NCBI RefSeq assembly: GCF_019602855.1
Contig: NZ_CP080767.1
Span: 992,001-1,056,000, forward strand
Source of the DNA: Cupriavidus pinatubonensis
Lineage (GTDB): Bacteria > Pseudomonadota > Gammaproteobacteria > Burkholderiales > Burkholderiaceae
Direction: 5' to 3'
Length of the DNA: 64,000 nucleotides
This document shows positions 8,866-16,265 of the stretch, in pieces. The translations under genes and the position numbers were made by a program. The notes beneath the pieces were generated by a model that was given only the letters and a program-made list of their open reading frames with translations, was not told the DNA's origin and searched no databases. How positions within the stretch are numbered: the first letter of the stretch is position 1; the number at the start of each line of letters is the position of its first letter.

Positions 8866-8897
8866 AAGCCCGCCAGGCAATGGCGGGCTTTCTATTT
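8866..8897 (+). terminator. orphan plus-strand terminator
   Basis: A perfect 10-bp stem AAGCCCGCCA / TGGCGGGCTT with loop GGCAA, followed by TCTATTT on the plus strand. No recognised plus-strand gene lies upstream, so it may end a small RNA or a short unannotated transcript. It also lies just beyond the stop of the minus-strand peptide gene, but on that strand it lacks a T run. Confidence 0.6.
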
Positions 8898-8906
8898 GTA
8901 GCTGCG

Positions 8907-9131
8907 TCACTTGCGCGGCAGTTTGCCTTCGATGCGTTCCAGCGGCCTGACATGGGGGTTAGCCGGCCAGCCTTGCGGATAGGTGACGAGCCGCGAGGGT
9001 CCGCGCTGCCGGATTCCATGCCAGCCACGGCCCGCGGCGCCGCCGCTGCGGCTACCGCCGAGAATGGCGGTCATGGCATCCCTGTCCAGGTCGATGCTTT
9101 CACTGAGGTCCTTGATGACGATCACTGCCAT
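8907..9131 (-). CDS. small double-glycine leader peptide C, cationic core
   Basis: A 74-residue protein with no assigned function. The first 26 residues, ending IDLDRDAMTAILGG, match the leader pattern of peptides A and B (DLDR..M.A.xGG). The 48-residue core is strongly basic (about 8 Arg and 2 Lys against 2 Glu) and rich in Gly, Pro and Trp, unlike the neutral A/B cores. A good GGAG ribosome site precedes the ATG. It is divergent from the Ser/Thr kinase gene and shares its control region. A role as an exported antimicrobial or signal peptide is possible but is inference from composition alone. Confidence 0.7.
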   Translation of the reverse strand: MAVIVIKDLSESIDLDRDAMTAILGGSRSGGAAGRGWHGIRQRGPSRLVTYPQGWPANPHVRPLERIEGKLPRK

Positions 9132-9190
9132 GGTGTTCTCCGGTCAGGGGGCGCCGCGGCCGCGTGGCAGCAACGCCGATTCAGTATAGG

Positions 9191-9206
9191 TGCACGTTGC
9201 GGCCCA
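9191..9206 (-). promoter_or_regulatory. sigma-54-type -24/-12 promoter of peptide C
   Basis: The minus strand reads TGGGCCGCAACGTGCA: GG and GC at exact N10 spacing, with TGG, CG and TGCA conserved (about 9 of 12 consensus positions). The start would fall near 9180, giving a leader of about 50 bases, similar to the one proposed for peptides A/B. Confidence 0.5.
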
Positions 9207-9429
9207 AGCGGCCCGCAACCCCACGCGCTGCGACTAGCGCTGCGCAACGGCCCGGTCGAAGCGAAATGCATTGACCGGGAGGCAGAAAAACGCAGGAGTT
9301 ATGCCAGTATTGCGGCCTTGGACGTGCGTGGTGAGTGACAGCCAGTTGCCATGCGGGTTTGCGGGAAAAATCGGCAATCCGGCAACGCTTGATCCGTCGA
9401 CCGACATTCACTGAACTGACCGGAATTCA

Positions 9430-9469
9430 CCAACAGACGTGTGTTCGCTGTTGGGCGCATCCCAACAGC
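9430..9469. promoter_or_regulatory. activator-site cluster between peptide C and the kinase
   Basis: A perfect 9-bp inverted repeat, arms GCTGTTGGG and CCCAACAGC with a CGCAT spacer (9447-9469), contains TGTTGG-N7-CCAACA. A further half-site CCAACAG lies at 9430-9436. It is placed in the divergent control region (9132-9627) and could serve both directions. Nothing else gene-like was seen in this 496-base gap. Confidence 0.55.
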
Positions 9470-9503
9470 AGACCAACTTCAAGTGACCCATCCGCTTGCA
9501 AGG

Positions 9504-9519
9504 TGGCAAGTGCGCCGCG
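9504..9519 (+). promoter_or_regulatory. weak sigma-54-like promoter for the kinase
   Basis: TGGCAAGTGCGCCGCG on the plus strand keeps TGGCA, G and the GG-N10-GC spacing, but the -12 half matches only GC. It lies just downstream of the palindrome at 9447-9469 and about 110 bases before the kinase start. Confidence 0.3.
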
Positions 9520-9627
9520 CCGCGGGTACGCTCGGTTTGCGGATGCCAAGAGTGCGCACTAGTATCCATCGTGGACGGTGCGCTTGCGTGAGGGCGTTCC
9601 GCTTGCATCGACTTCGGGGCAACGCCG

Positions 9628-11685
9628 GTGGCCAGTGTCAAAGACCTGATTCGGAAGTTCCAGAACGGCGGACTGTCCGACGACGAGTTTGTTGCGTCGT
9701 TCGATATGGCGCTGGCGCACGAGCGCACCACGCCAAGCCAGCTCGCACGCGTGATCATCGAAGAAAACACGCGCTTCCCGTTCCCGCCCGCGGTTTATGC
9801 CGAAGTCATGCGCCGCATTGAACGCAGCGGTACGACGCAGTTCGATCCGGCAGGCGAATCCACGCGCATGGAAGCTCCCGTGACGGGCTCGCTCTATGCC
9901 ACGTCACCGGCGGTCGGCACGGTGCCGCCCGCGTCGCGGCCGAAGGGCGTCGGCGACACGCTGAACGGTCGCTTCGTGCTGGAAGAGTGCCTCGGCGTGG
10001 GCGGCATGGGCACGGTGTACAAGGCACTCGACCTGCGCAAGCTCGAGGCATCGGACCGCAAGCCGTATATCGCGATCAAGGTGCTCAACCTGCAGTTCAG
10101 CGGCCACCCCAAGTCGTTGATCGCGCTGCAGCGCGAAGCGCGCAAGGCGCAGACGCTGGCGCACCGGAATATCGTCACCGTCTACGATTTCGACCGCGAT
10201 GGTCCGGTCGTCTTCCTCACCATGGAATACCTGTCGGGCAAGCCGCTGAGCCAGGTTCTCAAGGCGCCCGGCTTCGACGGCATGCCGATGACCCGGGCCA
10301 TGCCCATCGTCGCGGGCATGGGCCATGCGCTTGCGTATGCGCACGAGCGCGGCTTCGTGCATTGCGACTTCAAGCCCGCCAACGTCTTCCTGACCGACAG
10401 CAACGAAGTCAAGGTGATCGACTTCGGCATCGCGCGCGGTTTTCTGCCCCCGGCGGATGAATCGGATAAGACCGTGTTCGATCCGGGCTCGCTCGGCGGC
10501 ATGACGCCGGCCTATGCGAGCCCCGAGATGTTCGAGCATCGCGAGCCCGATCCGCGCGATGACATCTATGCGCTGGCCTGCGTGACGTATGAACTGCTGA
10601 CGGGGCGGCATCCGTACGAACGCATGTCGGCGAACCAGGCGCGCGCGGCGGGACTCAAGCCCGTGCAGCCGAAAGAGCTGTCGCGTACGCAGTGGAGGAC
10701 GCTGCGCCAGGCGCTGTCGCTGGACCGCGAGACGCGTACGCCGAGTGTCGAACGTTTCCTGGCAGGCATGAGTACGGGCTCGGCGGTGTCAGCGCGTCAG
10801 CGGCCGGCGCTGCTGGCCGGCGCCGCCTTGGCCGCAGTCGTTGGCGTGTCGGCGGTGGGCTATTACGCATGGCGTACCAGCCGAACGGCGCCGACACCGC
10901 CAGTCGTGGCCCAGGCGGACAGTGCATCGGCCAAGCCATCGACGCCGCCCGCATCGACGGCATCCGAAGCGCCTGCCGCACCGCCGTTGGCTGCGCGCCC
11001 GAAGGCGGAGGTGTTTTCCATGCCGGCAGTGCTGCGCGTCGTGGCCGCCGTGCCGTGTTCGCTGCTTGTCGCGAATTCGCCGGAGAACGGCAGGGTGCGC
11101 GTGCGTGGGTACCTGGCCGAAAGCGTGGGCGCATCGGGCCTGCGCGAGCAGCTCAATGCGCTGCCGGGCGTGAAATCGCTGGACGTGGACACGCAACCAC
11201 TGAGCGCGGAAAAATGCGATATCGCCCGCATGATCGCGCCATACTGGTCCGGCCGTCGTGAAGGCGCATCCGCATCATCGCTGCGCACGCGCGGCAACCG
11301 CAAGCAGCTCACCGAAGGCACGCCGCTGGTGCTGGAACTGCGTACGCCCGCGCAGGACTCCTACGTGTACCTCGATTACTTCGCCGCGGACGGCAACGTG
11401 GCACACCTTGTGCCGAGTTCGCGCGTGCAAGCGCAACAGGCGCCGGCGAGCTATAGCGCAACCGTTGGCGATGGCGGGGAGTGGGTCATCTCGCGGCCGT
11501 TCGGCACCGAACTGGTGGTGCTGCTGACCACGCCTGCGCCGCTGTTCGATGGACGGCGCTCCGACGTGGAGTCTTGGCAGGACTATCTGAAGGCGATGGA
11601 AAAGCCGCTCGGGCAGATGGCGCACAAGTACGGTCAGGACCGCATCAGCGCGGACCTGGTGGAGATCTCCACGCGCGCGAAGTGA
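9628..11685 (+). CDS. PpkA-like membrane Ser/Thr protein kinase
   Basis: 685 residues from a GTG start. Residues about 112-375 form a Hanks-type kinase: glycine loop LGVGGMGTVYKA, lysine in AIKVLN, catalytic loop HCDFKPANVF, IDFGIARG, and an APE-type segment YASPEM. The catalytic loop is H-C-D rather than H-R-D, so it is a non-RD kinase. One membrane segment (about 391-415) follows, then an Ala/Pro linker and a periplasmic part resembling DUF4384 (about 555-650). This is the layout of PpkA-type kinases that act with FHA proteins, such as the one encoded at 16266-18878. Targets are unknown; the FHA protein and the sigma-54 activator are candidates. Confidence 0.88.
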   Translation: MASVKDLIRKFQNGGLSDDEFVASFDMALAHERTTPSQLARVIIEENTRFPFPPAVYAEVMRRIERSGTTQFDPAGESTRMEAPVTGSLYATSPAVGTVPPASRPKGVGDTLNGRFVLEECLGVGGMGTVYKALDLRKLEASDRKPYIAIKVLNLQFSGHPKSLIALQREARKAQTLAHRNIVTVYDFDRDGPVVFLTMEYLSGKPLSQVLKAPGFDGMPMTRAMPIVAGMGHALAYAHERGFVHCDFKPANVFLTDSNEVKVIDFGIARGFLPPADESDKTVFDPGSLGGMTPAYASPEMFEHREPDPRDDIYALACVTYELLTGRHPYERMSANQARAAGLKPVQPKELSRTQWRTLRQALSLDRETRTPSVERFLAGMSTGSAVSARQRPALLAGAALAAVVGVSAVGYYAWRTSRTAPTPPVVAQADSASAKPSTPPASTASEAPAAPPLAARPKAEVFSMPAVLRVVAAVPCSLLVANSPENGRVRVRGYLAESVGASGLREQLNALPGVKSLDVDTQPLSAEKCDIARMIAPYWSGRREGASASSLRTRGNRKQLTEGTPLVLELRTPAQDSYVYLDYFAADGNVAHLVPSSRVQAQQAPASYSATVGDGGEWVISRPFGTELVVLLTTPAPLFDGRRSDVESWQDYLKAMEKPLGQMAHKYGQDRISADLVEISTRAK

Positions 11686-11704
11686 TGTTGGAAAGGTGCA
11701 GTTG

Positions 11705-12946
11705 CTACTTCAGGTCCCGCGCCACGCGAAAACCGTTCTGCGATTGCCGCACGCTCGAACTGTACTTGAAGCGCGTCGACGACACCATGTAGCTCGCGCC
11801 TTCGCGCCACGATCCGCCGCGGATCACGCGCGCGCCGCAACTGGCTTCTTCCCAGCTCCGGCCGTCGGTGGGCGCGTTCTTGTAGCTGCTGTGCCAGCAG
11901 TCGCGAACCCATTCCCACACGCTGCCGTTGACGTCGTAGAGGCCGAACGGATTGGCCGCGAACGATCCCACGTTAGCCGGCGCATCCTGGCTCCACGGGT
12001 CGCCGCAGTCCTTGCAGTTGGCCGTGCCCTTGCGCATCTGGTCGCCCCACCAGTAGGCCGATGCCGTGCCGCCCCGCGCCGCGTATTCCCATTCCGCTTC
12101 GGTCGGCAGACGGTAGGTCTTGCCGGTGGTCTTGCTGAGCCAGGTCACGTACTGCTGCGCGTCGTCCCAACTGACATCGCGCACGGGTGAGTTCTTGGCA
12201 CTGTTCGCGACGGTGGCGATCCGATCGCAGCCACCGGTGTCGACGCAGGCGTTCCACTGTTCGACGGTCACTTCATAGCGGCCGATCGCAAACGGCTGGC
12301 TGATCGTAACGTGGTGAGAAGGCTTTTCCGCTGGGTCGCTCGCATTGCTGCCCATGGTGAAGCTGCCGGCTGGCAGGCTCACCAGCACGGGGCAGACCGG
12401 GCAATCGCGAATCTCGCCTTTGGCTTCGACAGGCGGCTTGCGCTCGCCGCCCACGCTGACCGAACCGGTAGCCGTGGTGCCCGGACGCGAAGGCGGCGCT
12501 TCTGATGGCGCGGCACCTGCACCGGCGACGGCACCGGCGGCAGCGGTAGCCGGCGGTGCGGAGCGCTGCGGCGACGGGGTTGCCGGTTTGGCAGCGGGTG
12601 GCTGGGCGGCCTTGGCGCGTTCCGGTGGCGGGGTCTTTGCAGCGGGCGCACTGGCGGCCGCGAGGCGTTCCATGCGGGCCCGCGCAAGCGCCGCGAAACG
12701 GCCGTTCGGGTATTGCTTGAGATAAGCCTCGTAGTCGCCGGCGTAGTTGCTGTTCTTGATCGATTCCCAGAACGTCAGTTCGTATTGTTCATCGCTGTTC
12801 TTGGGCAGGATGCCGGCGAGCAGCAGCGGCGCACTGTTGCCCGCAACCGATGCTTCGCCCGCGGTGGCGGGGACCGCCATGCCACCGAGGATCGCGCCGA
12901 GACTCAGCGCGGATGCGATCAGAACGACAGGAGCTTTGCGCCACAT
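11705..12946 (-). CDS. exported SUMF1/FGE-domain protein
   Basis: 413 residues. An N-terminal signal peptide (about 1-29, VPATAGEA cleavage region) is followed by a short helical repeat of the type [26 protein letters not shown], an Ala/Pro linker, and a formylglycine-generating-enzyme-like domain (about 180-413). That domain shows [38 protein letters not shown] and [12 protein letters not shown]. True FGE activity needs particular Cys pairs; I cannot confirm them. It is encoded convergently with the kinase gene. Similar proteins accompany kinase/FHA signalling loci. The double-glycine peptides here have no Cys, so they are not its formylglycine substrates. Confidence 0.82.
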   Translation of the reverse strand: MWRKAPVVLIASALSLGAILGGMAVPATAGEASVAGNSAPLLLAGILPKNSDEQYELTFWESIKNSNYAGDYEAYLKQYPNGRFAALARARMERLAAASAPAAKTPPPERAKAAQPPAAKPATPSPQRSAPPATAAAGAVAGAGAAPSEAPPSRPGTTATGSVSVGGERKPPVEAKGEIRDCPVCPVLVSLPAGSFTMGSNASDPAEKPSHHVTISQPFAIGRYEVTVEQWNACVDTGGCDRIATVANSAKNSPVRDVSWDDAQQYVTWLSKTTGKTYRLPTEAEWEYAARGGTASAYWWGDQMRKGTANCKDCGDPWSQDAPANVGSFAANPFGLYDVNGSVWEWVRDCWHSSYKNAPTDGRSWEEASCGARVIRGGSWREGASYMVSSTRFKYSSSVRQSQNGFRVARDLK

Positions 12947-13273
12947 TTTCGGACCCCGTTGGAACTGCGGCCAGCCCGATGCGCGCGCTGTGGGCGCCTG
13001 GGGCGCATTGTGGTGTTGCCGCGACGTCGGCTTGCTTCAAGATAGCACAGCGATTGTGAATCCGGAGGTGCTTGCATCGGCGCCCGTGGCGCCACAGCGC
13101 ATGCGTGTCGCGCAAAGCCGCTGCGAAGATGTCATCGCGAGTTCGCTTTTTGCCGGGTTCCGTTCTAACCTGAATACCGAATCGCCGAGCGCTGGCCAAG
13201 AGCAACCAGAAGAACCACGGGCTTGCGGGACAACGTGATCGGGTATTCGGACACTCTCCGGGAGGCGCCGCGT
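12947..13273. other. divergent control region, SUMF1 gene / DUF4399 genes
   Basis: 327 bases between divergent starts. I see a strong ribosome site (GGAGG at 13261) for the DUF4399 gene. No sigma-70 or sigma-54 promoter convinces here, and no gene. Confidence 0.4.
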
Positions 13274-13699
13274 ATGTCCAGACGATTCCTGCTCCGCCTG
13301 TTGGCGGCCATGGCCATGGCCGTTGTGCCATCCGTCTCGATGCCGACTTCGGCGCCGCAGAATGCGGAGGTCTACATCATCTGGCCGCCGGACGGCGCGG
13401 TCATTTCTGGCGGCAAGTTCTGGATCCGCATGGGCCTGCGCAATATGGGCGTCTGTCCCAAGGGCATTGAGTCTGCCAAATGCGGCCATCATCACCTGCT
13501 GATCGATACGGACCTGCCGCCGCTGGACAAGGAAATCCCTTCCGACAAAAACCACCTGCACTTCGGTGCGGGGGAAACGGATGCGCGCATCGAACTGCCG
13601 CCAGGCAAGCACACGCTGCAACTGCTGCTCGGCGATGCCAAGCACGTGCCGTTCGATCCGCCGCTCTACTCGAAGAAGATCACCATCACGGTGAAATAG
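13274..13699 (+). CDS. DUF4399 periplasmic protein, copy 1
   Basis: 141 residues with an N-terminal signal peptide. The mature part is a DUF4399 domain: an ExYIIWPPDGAV strand, GHHHLLIDTDLPPLDKEIP, and HLHFGAGETDARIELPPGKHTL. The His-rich GHHHLLID and HLHFG motifs suggest metal binding, but no function is established. The ATG at 13274 has GGAGG eight bases upstream. It sits in tandem with a paralog 26 bases downstream and inside the secretion cluster, so a periplasmic accessory role is possible. Confidence 0.85.
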   Translation: MSRRFLLRLLAAMAMAVVPSVSMPTSAPQNAEVYIIWPPDGAVISGGKFWIRMGLRNMGVCPKGIESAKCGHHHLLIDTDLPPLDKEIPSDKNHLHFGAGETDARIELPPGKHTLQLLLGDAKHVPFDPPLYSKKITITVK

Positions 13700-13725
13700 C
13701 CGAACCAGCGCGAGGGGGATCCACC

Positions 13726-14154
13726 ATGTTCAAGCTGCTAGCCGCCACGTTGCTCGGCGCGTGCCTCCTGCTGCCAGCCGCGGCCATGGCCGGCGACACG
13801 CCAGCGCCGCCGGATGCGTACCTGTACATCGGCTTTCCGAACAACGGGCAGGTGCTGCCCGCTGGCAAGCCGTTCAAGGTTTGGTTCGGCTTGCGCAACA
13901 TGGGCGTGGCGCCGAAGGACGTCAAGTACCCGAAGACCGGCCACCACCACTTGCTGATCGACGTGGACCTGCCGCCCATGGACAAGGAAATCCCGAACGA
14001 TCGCAATCACCTGCATTTCGGTGCGGGCGAAACCGAGACCATGGTCGAGCTGCCGCCCGGCAAGCACACGCTGCAGTTGATCATGGGCGACGACAAGCAC
14101 ATCCCGACCAATCCCCCGGTCTACTCGAAGAAGATCACCATCTACGTGAAGTGA
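13726..14154 (+). CDS. DUF4399 periplasmic protein, copy 2
   Basis: 142 residues; signal peptide ending near AAAMAGDTP, then a DUF4399 domain highly similar to the preceding gene product. GHHHLLIDVDLPPMDKEIP and HLHFGAGETETMVELPPGKH are shared, as is the KKITI end. The ATG at 13726 follows a GAGGGGG ribosome site. The pair looks like a local duplication. Function unknown. Confidence 0.87.
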   Translation: MFKLLAATLLGACLLLPAAAMAGDTPAPPDAYLYIGFPNNGQVLPAGKPFKVWFGLRNMGVAPKDVKYPKTGHHHLLIDVDLPPMDKEIPNDRNHLHFGAGETETMVELPPGKHTLQLIMGDDKHIPTNPPVYSKKITIYVK

Positions 14155-14277
14155 GTCCCGCTGCGTAGCGGCCAGCGGGCCGCCACGCGTCCTGGCGCGC
14201 GCTGGCCGCGCCGTCCTCCGTGGCACCCCGTTCGCTGACGCGCACTGTCGCATAACACCAGACAGTGACGGGCCAAC

Positions 14278-14296
14278 TGTTGGTTACCGACCGCCA
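14278..14296. promoter_or_regulatory. candidate activator site upstream of the tolC-like gene
   Basis: TGTTGG-N7-CCgcCA, the third occurrence of the element seen at 824-842 and 9449-9467, with two mismatches in the right arm. It overlaps a perfect palindrome CCAAC-T-GTTGG (14273-14283) and lies about 120 bases upstream of the sigma-54-type promoter at 14406. Confidence 0.4.
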
Positions 14297-14405
14297 GTGG
14301 GCGCGATGCCAATGTGACCCATCATCGCCGACGCCATCCCCCGTTGCACTGAAAAGCGCTTGTTTTCGAGGCTTTGCTGTCGATGCCGCCTGCACGGCGC
14401 GACGC

Positions 14406-14421
14406 TGGCACACCCTGTGCA
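14406..14421 (+). promoter_or_regulatory. sigma-54-type -24/-12 promoter of the exporter operon
   Basis: TGGCACACCCTGTGCA matches TGGCACG-N4-TTGCW at 10 of 12 positions, with exact GG-N10-GC spacing. Transcription would start near 14432, about 160 bases before the tolC-like GTG. Otherwise the gap 14155-14590 contains only the activator-like site. Confidence 0.65.
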
Positions 14422-14590
14422 ATGGTTATCCGGGAAGCAACACCGGAAGCCATCTGCCGATGCGCATCTCCGACCTCACCGCCAACCTCATTTCGGGGTT
14501 GGAGCGCGCGCAAGCGCGAACCACAATACAGACACGCAGGGCGGCGCCACTTCGGTGGCGGCGTCATGCATGCAGTTGCAGGAAGACATC

Positions 14591-16054
14591 GTGCCCAAGG
14601 TCTCTACCGAATCGTCATGGATTGTTCCACGGCCGCGCCGCGCTTATGCCTGGGTCGCCGCTGCGGCCTGCGCAGGATGGCTCACTGGCTGTGCCGATTT
14701 CCGTCCGCCGGTGTACGAGCGTCCGGAAACGCCGGCCAAGACGGAATGGTCGCGCCAGGAGTCGATTACGGTATCGCCGGCCGAGACCGTGCAGCCGAAC
14801 TGGTGGCAAGGATTCAAGGACCCGTACCTGGACAAGCTGATCACGCAGGCGCTGTCCGGGAACTACGACATCAAGGTGCTCGCCGCACGCATCCGCGTGG
14901 CGCAGGCGCAGATCGGTGAAGCGAAGGCCGGTCAGTTGCCGGTGATCGACCTCAACGCCAACGCGAACGTCACCAAGACCACCGGCCAGGCCACCGCGCG
15001 CAGCTACAATCTGGGTGGCCAGCTGAGCTGGGACATCGACATCTGGGGCAAGGTAGAGAAGGGCGTGCAGGCGCAGACCGCCGAGTTCCACGCCACCGAA
15101 GCGGACTGGCGCGCCGGCTACCTGACGCTGGCGGCCAATGTCTCGACCGCTTACTTCCAGATCCTGCAGTTCGACGAGCAGATCGACCAGCAGACGCGCA
15201 CCGTGCAGAAGAACGGGCAAATCCTCAATACATACCAGGCCATGTTCCAGAACGGGCTGGTGCCGAAGATCCGCGTCATGCAGCAGCAGGCGGAAATCAA
15301 CCGGCTGACCAAGGACCTGATCGAACTGCGCCGCTCGCGTGACGTGACGGAGAACGCGCTGGCCACGCTGGTCGGCGTGCCCGCCGGCAATCTCAAGGTG
15401 CCGCCCGGCAAGCTGCAGAACCGCGTGCAGCCGCCGCCGGTGCCGGCGGGCCTGCCGTCGCAGTTGCTGGCGCGCCGGCCCGACATCGTGGCCGCGGAGT
15501 ATCGCGTGCTCGCGGCGTACAACATCGTCGGCCAGGCCCGGCTTGCGCAGCTGCCGAGCATCAGCCTGACCGCGAACGGCGGCATGGCCAGCTTCGCGCT
15601 GAACAGCTTGCTGAAGACTTTCACGCTCGGCATTGCGCCCAGCATCACTCTGCCGATGCTGGACCCGAACATTCGCGCTCGCGTCAAGACCACGGAGGCG
15701 CAGGTCAAGGTGGTGGAAAGCGACTACGGCCGCACCGTGATGAACGCGTTCGAAGAGGTGGAGACCGCACTGGTCAATGTCGACGCGCACAAGAAGCAGC
15801 GCATCGAGTTGCAGCAGCAGGTTGACCAGCTGCGCGTGGTGTCGTCGCAGATCGAGGCGCAGCTCAAGGAAGGCGTTGTGTCGCAGCTTGAAGTGTTCGA
15901 GACCGAGCGTTCGCTGCTGAGCGCGCAACTGTCCTTGTTGGCCGTCCACCAACAGATCCTTGCCGATACTGTCACGCTCTACAAGGCGCTAGGCGGCGGC
16001 TGGACCGACGTGCGGGTCAGCAACGCCACGGCAAGCACTTCGTCGTCGCAATGA
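14591..16054 (+). CDS. TolC/NodT-type outer-membrane lipoprotein
   Basis: Outer-membrane exit duct for a tripartite exporter. I chose the GTG at 14591 because AGGAAG lies seven bases upstream and the product (487 residues) then begins with a lipoprotein signal whose lipobox is WLTGC; the longer frame from 14360 adds non-protein-like sequence. The mature protein has the NodT/OEP double repeat: NWWQGFKDPYLDKLI at the start, LARRPDIVAAEYRVLAAYNIVGQARLAQLPS and a second helical hairpin near 390-460. It precedes the FHA, HlyD and ABC-exporter genes, so it probably completes that secretion system rather than an RND pump. Confidence 0.9.
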   Translation: MPKVSTESSWIVPRPRRAYAWVAAAACAGWLTGCADFRPPVYERPETPAKTEWSRQESITVSPAETVQPNWWQGFKDPYLDKLITQALSGNYDIKVLAARIRVAQAQIGEAKAGQLPVIDLNANANVTKTTGQATARSYNLGGQLSWDIDIWGKVEKGVQAQTAEFHATEADWRAGYLTLAANVSTAYFQILQFDEQIDQQTRTVQKNGQILNTYQAMFQNGLVPKIRVMQQQAEINRLTKDLIELRRSRDVTENALATLVGVPAGNLKVPPGKLQNRVQPPPVPAGLPSQLLARRPDIVAAEYRVLAAYNIVGQARLAQLPSISLTANGGMASFALNSLLKTFTLGIAPSITLPMLDPNIRARVKTTEAQVKVVESDYGRTVMNAFEEVETALVNVDAHKKQRIELQQQVDQLRVVSSQIEAQLKEGVVSQLEVFETERSLLSAQLSLLAVHQQILADTVTLYKALGGGWTDVRVSNATASTSSSQ

Positions 16055-16074
16055 CCTGGCGCCTTTGCGCCAGG
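16055..16074 (+). terminator. hairpin directly after the tolC-like gene
   Basis: A perfect 8-bp stem CCTGGCGC / GCGCCAGG with a 4-base loop, beginning right after the stop codon and without a T run. More likely an mRNA processing or partial attenuation point than a full terminator. Confidence 0.4.
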
Positions 16075-16265
16075 CAGCGTTCACGATACATCGGCTCCCC
16101 GGCGCGCAGGGTACGCCAGCGGTTTGCGCCGCATGGGCGACACTCTGCGCGCTACGGCTGGTGCGCATTCAATTGACTAGCGAGAGGCGTCGCCTACTAT
16201 GTTGATTGTCGATTCATCCCCCGGTGCGCAGCCTTCGGCGCCGCGCCTGTTGGTTTCTTGGAAAC

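Larger units (their letters stand above)
8093..8906. other. 814-base gap without a convincing gene
   Basis: No ORF here has a protein-like composition together with a ribosome site. On the minus strand a TATAAT box at 8472-8477 could start an rhlE leader of about 370 bases. On the plus strand the region ends in a good hairpin terminator (8866-8897), which implies a plus-strand transcript of unknown nature from somewhere after about 8480. The late plus-strand frame ending at 8816 is Val/Ile/Arg-rich but has no recognisable start signal. Confidence 0.5.

Noticed and set aside
11705..12946. SUMF1 protein as a peptide-modifying formylglycine enzyme
   Set aside because: The three candidate peptides contain no Cys, and the key Cys residues of FGE were not confirmed.
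14360..14590. N-terminal extension of the tolC-like gene
   Set aside because: 77 extra residues with no protein-like character; the GTG at 14591 has a ribosome site and lipoprotein signal.
16140..16160. Possible sigma-54 box before the FHA gene (GG-N10-GC)
   Set aside because: Only about 6 of 12 consensus positions match; expected by chance at this GC content.
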